Under the pieces are notes generated by a model that was given only the letters and a program-made list of their open reading frames with translations, was not told where the DNA came from and ran no database searches. A stretch of DNA of 6,812 nucleotides, taken from positions 1-6,812 of the forward strand of contig DAOWKH010000111.1 of the NCBI GenBank assembly GCA_030639955.1, given 5' to 3'. The stretch is from Candidatus Omnitrophota bacterium (GTDB lineage Bacteria > Omnitrophota > 4484-213). The translations under genes were made by a program, and so were the position numbers. How positions within the stretch are numbered: position 1 is the first letter of the stretch; each line of letters begins with the position of its first letter. Of the stretch, positions 1 to 5,838 are shown piece by piece.

Positions 1-33
1 ATTTGCGCCCCGACGCAATGTCGGGACGCAAAT
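1..33. repeat. Hairpin-forming palindromic repeat downstream of argS
   Basis: Outer arms ATTTGCG (1-7) and CGCAAAT (27-33) are perfect inverted repeats. They enclose CCCGAC (9-14) and GTCGGG (20-25) with a five-base loop at 15-19 and one mismatched pair (8/26). The core CCCCGAC...GTCGGG recurs inside holB at 5347-5364, which points to a shared repeat family. It starts 12 bp beyond the argS stop, so it could act as a transcript end or 3' stabiliser. The bases after it on the minus strand lie outside the window, so a U-tract cannot be tested and it is not called a terminator. Confidence 0.75.
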
Positions 34-44
34 CTGAGTTTCAT

Positions 45-1718
45 TTACATTCTTTTGGGAGCAGAGATTCCCAGCAGATTCAGTCCTTTTTGCAAAACGA
101 GCTTTGTGCAATTTACTAATAACAGACGGGCAGAACTTAATTCTTTATTTTCGGTAACCACCCGATATTGGTCGTAAAAGCTATGGAAAGCCGAGGCCAA
201 TTCGTATAAATAGGTAGTAAGGCGATGCGGTTCTAATCTCTGGGCAATTGAGCTCAAAACATCGGGAAATTCTCCTAATTTTTTGATTAACCCGAGCTCC
301 TTTTTTTTATTCAACAAAGATTCTAAATCAGCGATGTCCTGAAACTTAACAATATTTTTAGCAGACCCCTTTGCAAACTCAATAATGTTGCAAATCCGAG
401 CGTGAGCATATTGGATATAGTAAACCGGATTCTCTAAACTTTTCTCCTTTGCCAATTCTAAGTCAAAATCAAGATGGCTATCACTGCGTCGGCTAACAAA
501 GAAAAAACGCGCCGCATCCCTGCCAATCTCCTCAATCAGTTGACGCAAACTAATAAATTCCCCTGCCCGCGTGGACATCGCCACCTTTTCTTTGCCGCGG
601 TATAGGGTTACTAATTGCACAATCAAAATAGAGATGCTCTCCGCAGAATGCCCTAACGCCTGCACCGCCGCCTTCAGCCGCGCAACATAACCGTGATGGT
701 CAGGTCCCCAAAGGTTGATAACCTTTGCAAACCCACGCTGGTACTTATTCTGGTGATAAGCAATATCAGGAGCAAAGTAGGTAAATTCACCGTTGCTCTT
801 TATTAGCACGCGGTCTTTATCGTCGCCAAAAATACTGGATTTAAAAAAGGTTGCCCCTTCTTGTTTTAAAATATATCTTTTTTTTTCCAACTCCTTGATT
901 GCCTGTCTAATTTTTTCTGTTGATAGAGTTCTCTGACTAAACCAGGTATCAAATTCTACCCCAAAATCCTGCAAATCTTTCTTTATCTGTTTTAAAATTA
1001 ATTTAACAGCAAATTGAGCAAAAAAATCTATTTTGCTTTGGCGGGCTTTCTCTTTTTCTTGCTCAAAGATAATCCGGGCAATCTCCTTGATATAATCACC
1101 CTGATAGCCCTCGGCAGGAATAGAAGCTTTTTCTCCCCGTAGGCCTACCGGTAAAATTTCTAAATACCTCGCCCGGGTTGATTCTCCTAATAACTTTATC
1201 TGGTTACCTTCATCGTTAATGTAATACTCTCGGCTTACCTTATACCCCTGGTCATTTAGAATATTGGCTAATGTGTCGCCTAAGGCGGCCTGCCTCCCGT
1301 GGGCAATATTCAACGGCCCGGTAGGATTAGCGCTTACAAACTCAATATTTATTTTTTTACCTTCGCCTAAATCTGAGCATCCGTAGATTACGCCCTTTTT
1401 ATCTATCTCTTCAAGAACCTCAAACAGAGAACTCTCTTTGAGGAAAAAATTAATAAATCCCGGAGAAACAAATTTGATATCCCTAATTCTTTGCCCCAGA
1501 AATTCATCTTTATTCAATTCTCTTTTTAACTGCTCGATAATACTCTTTCCTATCTCCTGCGGTTTTCTGTTTAAGTCGCTGGCGACCTGCATTGCCGCAT
1601 TTGTGGAAAAATCGCCAAAATTCTTTTTCGGCGGCTTTTGGAGAAGAACCTCTATCTCCTCGCCAAAATTCTCCTTAACTATCTTGGCGATTAAATTGGA
1701 TAATTTAGATTTAAGCAT
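45..1718 (-). CDS. argS: Arginyl-tRNA synthetase (ArgRS)
   Basis: Class I aminoacyl-tRNA synthetase that charges tRNA-Arg with arginine in the cytoplasm, using ATP. The product is 557 residues, normal for bacterial ArgRS. An N-terminal tRNA-recognition domain (about 1-90) is followed by the Rossmann catalytic core and a helical C-terminal anticodon-binding (DALR) domain from about 430. Family hallmarks are SANPTGPL (129-136), GYQGDYI (204-210), GPDHHGY (338-344) and the KMSKS-loop equivalent AMSTR (380-384). The HIGH box reads N-I-A-H (137-140) instead of H-x-G-H, so its first histidine is replaced; the last histidine remains. A stretch between RYLEI and GYQGDYI is slightly longer than I recall as typical. 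The ATG at 1718 is supported by AAGGGGTGA six bases upstream, inside the 17-bp gap after tatD. It is the last complete gene of the cluster in this window. Confidence 0.96.
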   Translation of the reverse strand: MLKSKLSNLIAKIVKENFGEEIEVLLQKPPKKNFGDFSTNAAMQVASDLNRKPQEIGKSIIEQLKRELNKDEFLGQRIRDIKFVSPGFINFFLKESSLFEVLEEIDKKGVIYGCSDLGEGKKINIEFVSANPTGPLNIAHGRQAALGDTLANILNDQGYKVSREYYINDEGNQIKLLGESTRARYLEILPVGLRGEKASIPAEGYQGDYIKEIARIIFEQEKEKARQSKIDFFAQFAVKLILKQIKKDLQDFGVEFDTWFSQRTLSTEKIRQAIKELEKKRYILKQEGATFFKSSIFGDDKDRVLIKSNGEFTYFAPDIAYHQNKYQRGFAKVINLWGPDHHGYVARLKAAVQALGHSAESISILIVQLVTLYRGKEKVAMSTRAGEFISLRQLIEEIGRDAARFFFVSRRSDSHLDFDLELAKEKSLENPVYYIQYAHARICNIIEFAKGSAKNIVKFQDIADLESLLNKKKELGLIKKLGEFPDVLSSIAQRLEPHRLTTYLYELASAFHSFYDQYRVVTENKELSSARLLLVNCTKLVLQKGLNLLGISAPKRM

Positions 1719-1724
1719 CTTTCT

Positions 1725-1733
1725 TCACCCCTT
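1725..1733 (-). promoter_or_regulatory. Ribosome binding site of argS
   Basis: AAGGGGTGA on the minus strand lies six bases before the argS ATG. It closely resembles the Shine-Dalgarno consensus AAGGAGGTGA. It sits in the short gap between the tatD stop and the argS start, so argS has its own ribosome entry although it is probably cotranscribed with tatD. Confidence 0.7.
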
Positions 1734-1735
1734 AC

Positions 1736-2524
1736 TTACACGCCGGGGGTGCAAGTGGGTTCAACCTTAAACAGAGTTTTAGCATTCTCCGTAGTTATCT
1801 TTACTACTTGTTCAAAAGAAACACTTTTTATTTCAGATAAGGCCTCAGCTACATATCTTACATAGCTCGGTTCGTTTCTCTTGCCCCGTTTTTGCTGGGG
1901 GGCTAAAAAAGGACAATCTGTCTCTAATAAGATTTTTTCTAAAGGAACAAAAGCGGCAACCTCCCTTGTCTTGTGGGCGTTGGGAAAGGTCAGATTAGCG
2001 GTAAAAGAGATAAAAAACCCCTGGTTAAGAACTCGGTCGGCAATCTCTTTATTCCCACCAAAACAATGAAAGACGCCTTTACTGCTTTTTTCATCTTGTA
2101 AAATCTCAACAGCATCTAAGTAAGCATTTCCATTATCTATGTCTGAGCGGCTATGGATGATTAAAGGAAGGCAATTGTCTTTTGCCAAGCGAATAAATTT
2201 GCGAAAGGTCTCTTGTTGAACCTCTTTAGCAATCGGATTTTTGAAATAATCCAGCCCCACTTCTCCAATGGCTATTGTCTTTTTGTGTTTAGCTAATTCT
2301 CTGAATTTATCTAATGTATTTTCAGTAGCATAGTGCGGATGAACTCCGACTGCGGCATAGATAAAATTATGCCTTTGGGCTAATTTCAGGGCTTCTTTGC
2401 TATCTTCTAAATTTATTCCTACATTTATCAGACATTCTATACCCTTTTCTCTACTCCTTGAAATAACCTCTTCTCTATCCGAATTATAATCAGAAAAATG
2501 CAGATGAGCGTGAGTGTCAAACAT
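1736..2524 (-). CDS. tatD: TatD family metal-dependent hydrolase (DNase)
   Basis: TIM-barrel amidohydrolase-fold nuclease of the TatD/YcfH/YabD family. Known members are cytoplasmic metal-dependent 3'-5' exonucleases or DNases linked to repair and DNA degradation. The product is 262 residues, the usual size. All metal ligands expected for the family are visible: H5 and H7 in THAHLH, E88 in GEVGLDYF, H124 in LIIHSR, H153 in VFHCFGG and D203 in ETDCPFLAP. The start codon overlaps the metG stop by 8 bp and no Shine-Dalgarno sequence precedes it, so translation is probably coupled to metG. MetG-TatD adjacency is conserved in other bacteria, including B. subtilis. The last residues (EPTCTPGV) follow the normal family ending NAKTLFKV and are encoded by GC-richer sequence, so the tail may be an add-on. 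The exact substrate cannot be deduced. Confidence 0.94.
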   Translation of the reverse strand: MFDTHAHLHFSDYNSDREEVISRSREKGIECLINVGINLEDSKEALKLAQRHNFIYAAVGVHPHYATENTLDKFRELAKHKKTIAIGEVGLDYFKNPIAKEVQQETFRKFIRLAKDNCLPLIIHSRSDIDNGNAYLDAVEILQDEKSSKGVFHCFGGNKEIADRVLNQGFFISFTANLTFPNAHKTREVAAFVPLEKILLETDCPFLAPQQKRGKRNEPSYVRYVAEALSEIKSVSFEQVVKITTENAKTLFKVEPTCTPGV

Positions 2525-4034
2525 TAATTCGCGGAAACAACGGTTTTCCTTTTTTAATCTTATCCTTACCTAATTGTTCTATTATTGACTCTGCTGTCCG
2601 GGGCATAAAAGGTGATATGGCATCGGCGACCTTCCTGAGCACCTCAACCAATAAATGGATAAAGTTCTTCAATTCATCTATTCTGTTTTCTTTGGCTAAA
2701 ATCCAGGGCTTACTATCCTCAATATATTTATTTGCCATATTTATCAATTCCCAGATTTTATCCAACGCCAGGTTAAAATTTAGATTGGACATACAGAGAT
2801 TAACATCAGCTGAGAATCCATCCAATTTTTGCTTCCATTGCTTATCTAAAATACCCGCCTGACGGCTCGCCTCGCTTCGCTGGCGGAGCGGGCGAGGCAG
2901 GTCGGTATCAGGGAGATAGCCATTAAAATACTTCTCTACCATTGTCAGTGTCCTATAAACAAGATTACCCAAGTCGTTGGCAAGATCATCATTAATACGT
3001 TTGATCAAAGCATCTTCAGAAAAATTACCATCTTCTCCAAAACGGATTTCTCTCAGCAGAAAATATCTTAGGGCATCTGCGCCATATCTGTTCACTAATT
3101 TTATAGGATTTACCGCAACGCCTTTGCTTTTGCTTATTTTTTCTCCTTTAATATTAACAAAACCGTGCACAAAAATTTTTTTGGGTAACTGAATATCAGC
3201 CGCCAACAGCATTGCCAACCAAACTACACTATGAAACCAGAGAATATCTTTGCCGATTAAATGCAAATCCGGCGGCCAATATTTTATAAATTTTTCCTCA
3301 GGGAAATCCAAAACAGAGATATAGTTGAGCAGGGCATCAAACCAGACAAAAATCACATATTTTTCATCTACCTGTCTGCCGCCAAGGCAAGTAGGCAGAG
3401 GAATGCCCCAGTCAAAACCGGAGCGCGAAATGCTTAAATCTCTGATCCCCTGTTTTATCCTATTAATAATTTCCTTTTTTCTCGTTTGCGGCTGAATAAA
3501 ATCTTTATTATTTTGAATATACTCAAGAATCCTTCCTTGGTATTTACTCATTTTAAAGAAGTAACTCTCCTCTTTTATCTTCTCGGCTTTTTTATTGTGG
3601 ACAGGGCAAAGGCCTTCTTTTAAATCTTTTTCAGTATAAAATGCCTCACACTCAACACAGTATAATCCTTCATATAGTCCTTTATAAATATCACCTTTTT
3701 CATAAATCTTTTTAAATATGGTTTGGACTATTTCTGTATGTGGCTTTGATGTAGTTTTTATAAAACTATCGTAAGATATATCTAATTTTCCCCAGAGTTC
3801 AATAAATTTTTTAGACATCCTTTCAGTGAACTCTGCTGGATTTTCGTTTGATTTCAAGGCGCATCTTTGTATTTTCTGTCCGTGTTCATCTGTGCCGGTT
3901 GAAAAGAATACATCATCGCCGAGCTTTCGATGCCATCTGGCAATAACATCAGCGCAAACCTTTTCATAAATATGTCCGATATGGGGAAGAGCTGAGGGAT
4001 AATCGATTGCCGTTGTAATATAAAATTTTGACAT
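2517..4034 (-). CDS. metG: Methionyl-tRNA synthetase (MetRS)
   Basis: Class I synthetase that attaches methionine to initiator and elongator tRNA-Met. I chose the ATG at 4034 (MSKFYITTAIDYPSALPHIG, 505 residues) because family homology begins there. A GTG at 4058 is in frame, but its eight extra codons lie in the GTCACAA repeat. Visible elements are HIGH at 18-21; a connective domain with C126, C129, C143 and H146 as likely zinc ligands; WFDALLNY; KISKS at 299-303; and a C-terminal helical anticodon-binding domain. It resembles the Thermus-type enzyme and lacks the C-terminal tRNA-binding extension of longer MetRS. Two short insertions look repeat-derived: residues about 215-222 (TCLGGRQV), between GIPLP and the VWFDAL motif, and about 378-394 (DLPRPLRQRSEASRQAG), at the entry to the anticodon domain. 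Both keep the frame. No clear Shine-Dalgarno sequence precedes the ATG. The 3' end overlaps tatD by 8 bp. Confidence 0.96.
   Translation of the reverse strand: MSKFYITTAIDYPSALPHIGHIYEKVCADVIARWHRKLGDDVFFSTGTDEHGQKIQRCALKSNENPAEFTERMSKKFIELWGKLDISYDSFIKTTSKPHTEIVQTIFKKIYEKGDIYKGLYEGLYCVECEAFYTEKDLKEGLCPVHNKKAEKIKEESYFFKMSKYQGRILEYIQNNKDFIQPQTRKKEIINRIKQGIRDLSISRSGFDWGIPLPTCLGGRQVDEKYVIFVWFDALLNYISVLDFPEEKFIKYWPPDLHLIGKDILWFHSVVWLAMLLAADIQLPKKIFVHGFVNIKGEKISKSKGVAVNPIKLVNRYGADALRYFLLREIRFGEDGNFSEDALIKRINDDLANDLGNLVYRTLTMVEKYFNGYLPDTDLPRPLRQRSEASRQAGILDKQWKQKLDGFSADVNLCMSNLNFNLALDKIWELINMANKYIEDSKPWILAKENRIDELKNFIHLLVEVLRKVADAISPFMPRTAESIIEQLGKDKIKKGKPLFPRINV
2851..2908. repeat. In-frame palindromic element in metG (C-terminal part)
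   Basis: A GC-rich block stands out in an AT-rich gene. Nested inverted arms are visible: ATACC/GGTAT (2851-2855 with 2904-2908), CCTG/CAGG (2858-2861 with 2898-2901), and CTCGCC plus CGCT (2866-2876) against AGCGGGCGAG (2887-2896) with one bulged base. The loop is near 2877-2886. It encodes an Arg-rich peptide in MetRS that has no counterpart in the family as I know it. No stop codon is created in the coding frame. Confidence 0.8.
3368..3400. repeat. Short degenerate palindromic insertion in metG (catalytic domain)
   Basis: The region reads CTACCTGTCTGCC then GCCAAGGCAAGTAGGCAGAG. Paired parts are CTAC/GTAG (3368-3371 with 3391-3394) and TGCC/GGCA (3377-3380 with 3386-3389). It encodes TCLGGRQV, about seven residues more than the Thermus-type MetRS has between GIPLP and the VWFDAL motif. 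The palindrome is weak, so the repeat origin is an inference from the extra length and the CTGCC-rich composition. Confidence 0.5.
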
Positions 4035-4139
4035 TGTTACACAAGGTCGTAAAGTCACAAGTCACAAGGTCACAAGAGAATTACTTATGACGTGGTAACG
4101 TTGAAATTTTGAAACTTTGTGATTTATGACGTTGTGACT
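4035..4139. repeat. Degenerate GTCACAA/TTGTGAC repeat cluster between ricT and metG
   Basis: GTCACAA occurs at 4054-4060, 4061-4067 and 4069-4075. Inverse copies or variants occur at 4117-4123 (TTGTGAT), 4132-4138 (TTGTGAC) and 4140-4146 (TGGTGAC). The two groups face each other across about 40 bp of AT-rich sequence, so they form a loose long inverted repeat. The block fills the ricT-metG gap and runs into the 3' end of ricT, where it supplies the last codons and the stop. No promoter or terminator with a U-tract was recognised here. Confidence 0.65.
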
Positions 4140-4870
4140 TGGTGACGTGCCTGCCCCGTAGGCTTCGACGATACGTCGGAGTCCTTCGGGGGCAACTGGT
4201 GACCTTCTGCTGTGGTTTGATTACTATCTTTTACATAAGTAGGATGCTCATAAGCTAAGCAGCACATTAGCCGACCACAAAGCCCGGAAATTTTGGCTGG
4301 ATTTAAAGGAAGGTTCTGTTCTCTGGCCATACGCATTGTTACTGTGCCAAACTCTTTTAAAAATTTAGTGCAACACAGAGGCCGCCCGCAAGGTCCAAAT
4401 CCACCCTTCAACTTTGCTTCATCGCGCACCCCAATCTGACGCATCTCTATTCTTATCTTGAATATAGCCGCCAAATCTCGCACCAACTTTCTGAAATCTA
4501 TCCTCCCTTTTGCGGTGAAATAAAAAATCACTTTACCCTGGTCAAAAGAATATTCTGCCTGAATCAGTTTCATATCTAATTTGTGTTCACCTATTTTTTT
4601 AAAGCAGACATCAAAAGCTTGCTTTGCCTTTTTTTCATTCTCCTTGATTTTTTTTAAATCAATATCTGTGGTTTTGCGAATAACTCTTCGTAGAGGTTGT
4701 TCAATATCGCTATCTAAAATCACCTCGCGCGGAGAAAGAACCTGACCATAATCCAAACCGCGCTCTGCTTCAATAATTATATAATCTCCTATAGCCAAAT
4801 TTAGACCATTGGTGCTGTAATAAATAATTCCTCCACCTTCTCTGATTTTTACTTCTACGACTTCAAACAT
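4124..4870 (-). CDS. ricT: RicT/YaaT family PSP1 domain protein
   Basis: PSP1-domain protein. In B. subtilis, RicT (YaaT) forms a complex with RicA and RicF that carries iron-sulfur clusters and promotes mRNA maturation with RNase Y, and also affects competence, sporulation and biofilm control. Diagnostic segments are DMKLIQAEYSFDQGKVIFYF, RQIGVRDEAK, GPCGRPLCC and KISGLCGRLMCCLAYEHP. Counting from the GTG at 4882 the cysteines are 165, 170, 171, 202, 207 and 208; subtract four for the chosen ATG at 4870 (MFEVVEVKIREGG, 248 residues). I prefer that ATG because the extra GTG sits in a hairpin repeat. After EHPTYVK the family usually continues with a further C-terminal segment; here about 34 unrelated residues, largely repeat-encoded, replace it, so the tail seems truncated. 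The location between holB and metG matches the family's conserved context. No Ric partner gene is in this window. Confidence 0.9.
   Translation of the reverse strand: MFEVVEVKIREGGGIIYYSTNGLNLAIGDYIIIEAERGLDYGQVLSPREVILDSDIEQPLRRVIRKTTDIDLKKIKENEKKAKQAFDVCFKKIGEHKLDMKLIQAEYSFDQGKVIFYFTAKGRIDFRKLVRDLAAIFKIRIEMRQIGVRDEAKLKGGFGPCGRPLCCTKFLKEFGTVTMRMAREQNLPLNPAKISGLCGRLMCCLAYEHPTYVKDSNQTTAEGHQLPPKDSDVSSKPTGQARHQVTTS
4140..4203. repeat. Palindromic element in the ricT 3' end, flanked by TGGTGAC direct repeats
   Basis: TGGTGAC at 4140-4146 and again at 4197-4203 flanks a GC-rich imperfect palindrome. Visible pairs are TGCCCC (4152-4157) with the GGGGGCA end (4188-4194), and CGACG/CGTCG (4166-4170 with 4174-4178) around an ATA loop. 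One unit from copy to copy is 57 bp, exactly 19 codons, and the encoded peptide repeats HQ at both borders. This fits an insertion with a 7-bp duplication, although TGGTGAC also resembles the neighbouring heptamer repeats. Confidence 0.65.
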
Positions 4871-4876
4871 CAATAA

Positions 4877-4917
4877 GTTCACAACTTACGGAGCAAAGCG
4901 ACGTAAGTTGTTTGAAC
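4877..4917. repeat. Hairpin directly upstream of the ricT start
   Basis: ACAACTTACG (4881-4890) and CGTAAGTTGT (4902-4911) form a perfect 10-bp stem with an 11-base loop. GTTC (4877-4880) and GAAC (4914-4917) can extend it past a two-base bulge. The stem ends 7 to 11 bp from the ricT ATG and occupies the place where a Shine-Dalgarno sequence would lie. The stem arms share CAACTT with the hairpin upstream of the ftsB-like gene. Confidence 0.8.
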
Positions 4918-4919
4918 GC

Positions 4920-4966
4920 ATTGACCCCCCCTGCATTCTTTCAGAATGAAAGAAGGGGGGGGCAAT
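4920..4966. repeat. Long C7/G8 hairpin in the holB-ricT intergenic region
   Basis: The arms are ATTG/CAAT (4920-4923 with 4963-4966), seven C at 4925-4931 against eight G at 4955-4962, and TTCTTTCA/TGAAAGAA (4936-4943 with 4947-4954) around a GAA loop. TGCA (4932-4935) is bulged. About 19 paired bases make this the strongest hairpin of the window. No U-tract follows on the minus strand, so a simple intrinsic terminator is unlikely. It may attenuate transcription, stabilise RNA ends, or be only a repeat. Confidence 0.8.
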
Positions 4967-4976
4967 TCAGCCATAT

Positions 4977-5014
4977 AATTTAGTTTCTTCCGAAGTTTCG
5001 GGGTCGCCTAAATT
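4977..5014. repeat. Two-tier hairpin overlapping the holB stop codon
   Basis: AATTTAG (4977-4983) and CTAAATT (5008-5014) form a 7-bp outer stem. CCGAA/TTCGG (4990-4994 with 4997-5001) forms an inner stem. The TAG stop of holB (5008-5010) lies in the outer arm. The layout, with a short AT-rich outer stem around a GC-rich inner hairpin, is like that of the elements at 1-33 and 5315-5374. Confidence 0.7.
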
Positions 5015-5838
5015 GTGGCTTCATTTATCCTCTCTCTCATATTCGCAAAGGCTATCTTGGGATTGACATTATGTTTTAATAAATTATATGTTTGGTTGAT
5101 AAGCTCTATGTTTTTCTCCAATTCTTCATAAGAATATTTTTTCTCTTCCTTTTCTATTGCCTCTGCTTTTTGTTTATTAAACAAAAAAATTTTGTTCCTG
5201 GATAATTTGAATATCAGAATATCCCGCCACCAACAGATGGCCGCTCTAAAAATTTCCTCCCGTTCTCCTTTTGTTTTAGTTAACAATTCTTTCTCGTTAT
5301 TAAACGGGGTTAACCCTGTTAAATTGTCCCGAAAGCTTTCGGGACACCCCGACATTTGTCGGGGATTTAACAGGCTAAATCTAACTATCTGGCAACGCGA
5401 AACTATCGTTGGCAAAAGTCCTCTTATGCTATCGCTAAAGATAATTAATAAAGAATGGGCAGGTGGTTCTTCTAATGTTTTCAATAAGGCATTAGCTGCT
5501 TCTTCTGTCATTAGCTGCCCACTTAGAATAAAGGCTACTTTCCATTTGGCTGAATAAGGCCTAAGTGAAATCCAGCGTTGAAGTTCTCTAATTTCATCAA
5601 TCTTTAAAGAATCCTCAGGTGTAATTATCTTTAAATCCGGATGGATAAGCTCTTTGAGTTTGCGGCAGGAATAGCAGCTTCCGCAAATTTCTTCTTCTCC
5701 CTTTTCACAATTAAGCATCTGGGCAAAACCTATGGCTGTCTTTTTCTTCTCTTGTTCATCCTGTCCTACAAAGAGATAACTATGGCCTACCCTATTTTTC
5801 TCAATTGCTGTCTTAAAAAAATCTAACATTTTAGACAT
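5008..5838 (-). CDS. holB: DNA polymerase III delta' subunit (clamp loader)
   Basis: AAA+ clamp-loader subunit that, with delta and tau/gamma, opens the beta clamp and places it on primed DNA. The 276-residue product begins GHSYLFVGQ (18-26), the degenerate P-loop region lacking GKT, as expected for delta', which does not hydrolyse ATP. A four-cysteine zinc module is present (C44, C52, C55, C58). The central region has NALLKTLEEPP (116-126) and VSRCQIVRF (146-154) with the SRC motif whose arginine serves a neighbouring ATP site. Residues 155-175 are encoded by a 60-bp palindromic element just after that motif, and the helical C-terminal domain follows. The ATG at 5838 overlaps tmk by 16 bp. 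A second ATG at 5829 is possible: AAGGA lies 13 bases before the first, too far to decide. Adjacency to tmk and ricT is typical. Confidence 0.93.
   Translation of the reverse strand: MSKMLDFFKTAIEKNRVGHSYLFVGQDEQEKKKTAIGFAQMLNCEKGEEEICGSCYSCRKLKELIHPDLKIITPEDSLKIDEIRELQRWISLRPYSAKWKVAFILSGQLMTEEAANALLKTLEEPPAHSLLIIFSDSIRGLLPTIVSRCQIVRFSLLNPRQMSGCPESFRDNLTGLTPFNNEKELLTKTKGEREEIFRAAICWWRDILIFKLSRNKIFLFNKQKAEAIEKEEKKYSYEELEKNIELINQTYNLLKHNVNPKIAFANMRERINEATI
5315..5374. repeat. 60-bp in-frame cruciform element in holB
   Basis: Perfect outer arms CCTGTTAAAT (5315-5324) and ATTTAACAGG (5365-5374) enclose two complete hairpins. The first is a perfect 20-bp palindrome at 5326-5345 (GTCCCGAAAG and its complement). 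The second has 7-bp arms CCCCGAC/GTCGGGG around ATTT (5347-5364). Together they form a three-way junction. The length is 20 codons with no stop in the holB frame. A further palindrome, GGGTTAACCC (5307-5316), touches the border. Confidence 0.92.

Noticed and set aside
1..44. A possible next gene beginning with ATG at 44-42 right after the argS stop (TAAATG), open to the window edge.
   Set aside because: Only 14 codons are visible and most lie in the hairpin repeat at 1-33. No ribosome binding site or recognisable protein sequence supports it.
1139..1152. Palindromes GTAGGCCTAC and ACCGGT within argS as another inserted element.
   Set aside because: They are short, without nested arms, and the local protein length is only slightly greater than usual.
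1438..1770. Plus-strand open frame of 110 codons across the start of argS.
   Set aside because: It is antisense to well-supported argS and tatD, has no recognisable domain and reflects codon use of the opposite strand.
4035..4058. Extension of MetRS to an upstream GTG (eight more residues).
   Set aside because: The added residues come from the GTCACAA repeat, and family homology starts at MSKFYITTAIDYPSALPHIG.
4871..4882. GTG start for RicT four codons upstream of the ATG.
   Set aside because: It lies in the hairpin repeat, has no ribosome binding site, and the ATG fits the family start.
4920..4966. Rho-independent terminator between holB and ricT.
   Set aside because: The stem is strong, but no run of T follows it on the coding strand.
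5760..5772. Loss of the Walker A motif in holB as a sign of decay.
   Set aside because: A degenerate P-loop is normal for delta' subunits; the SRC motif and the four zinc cysteines are kept.
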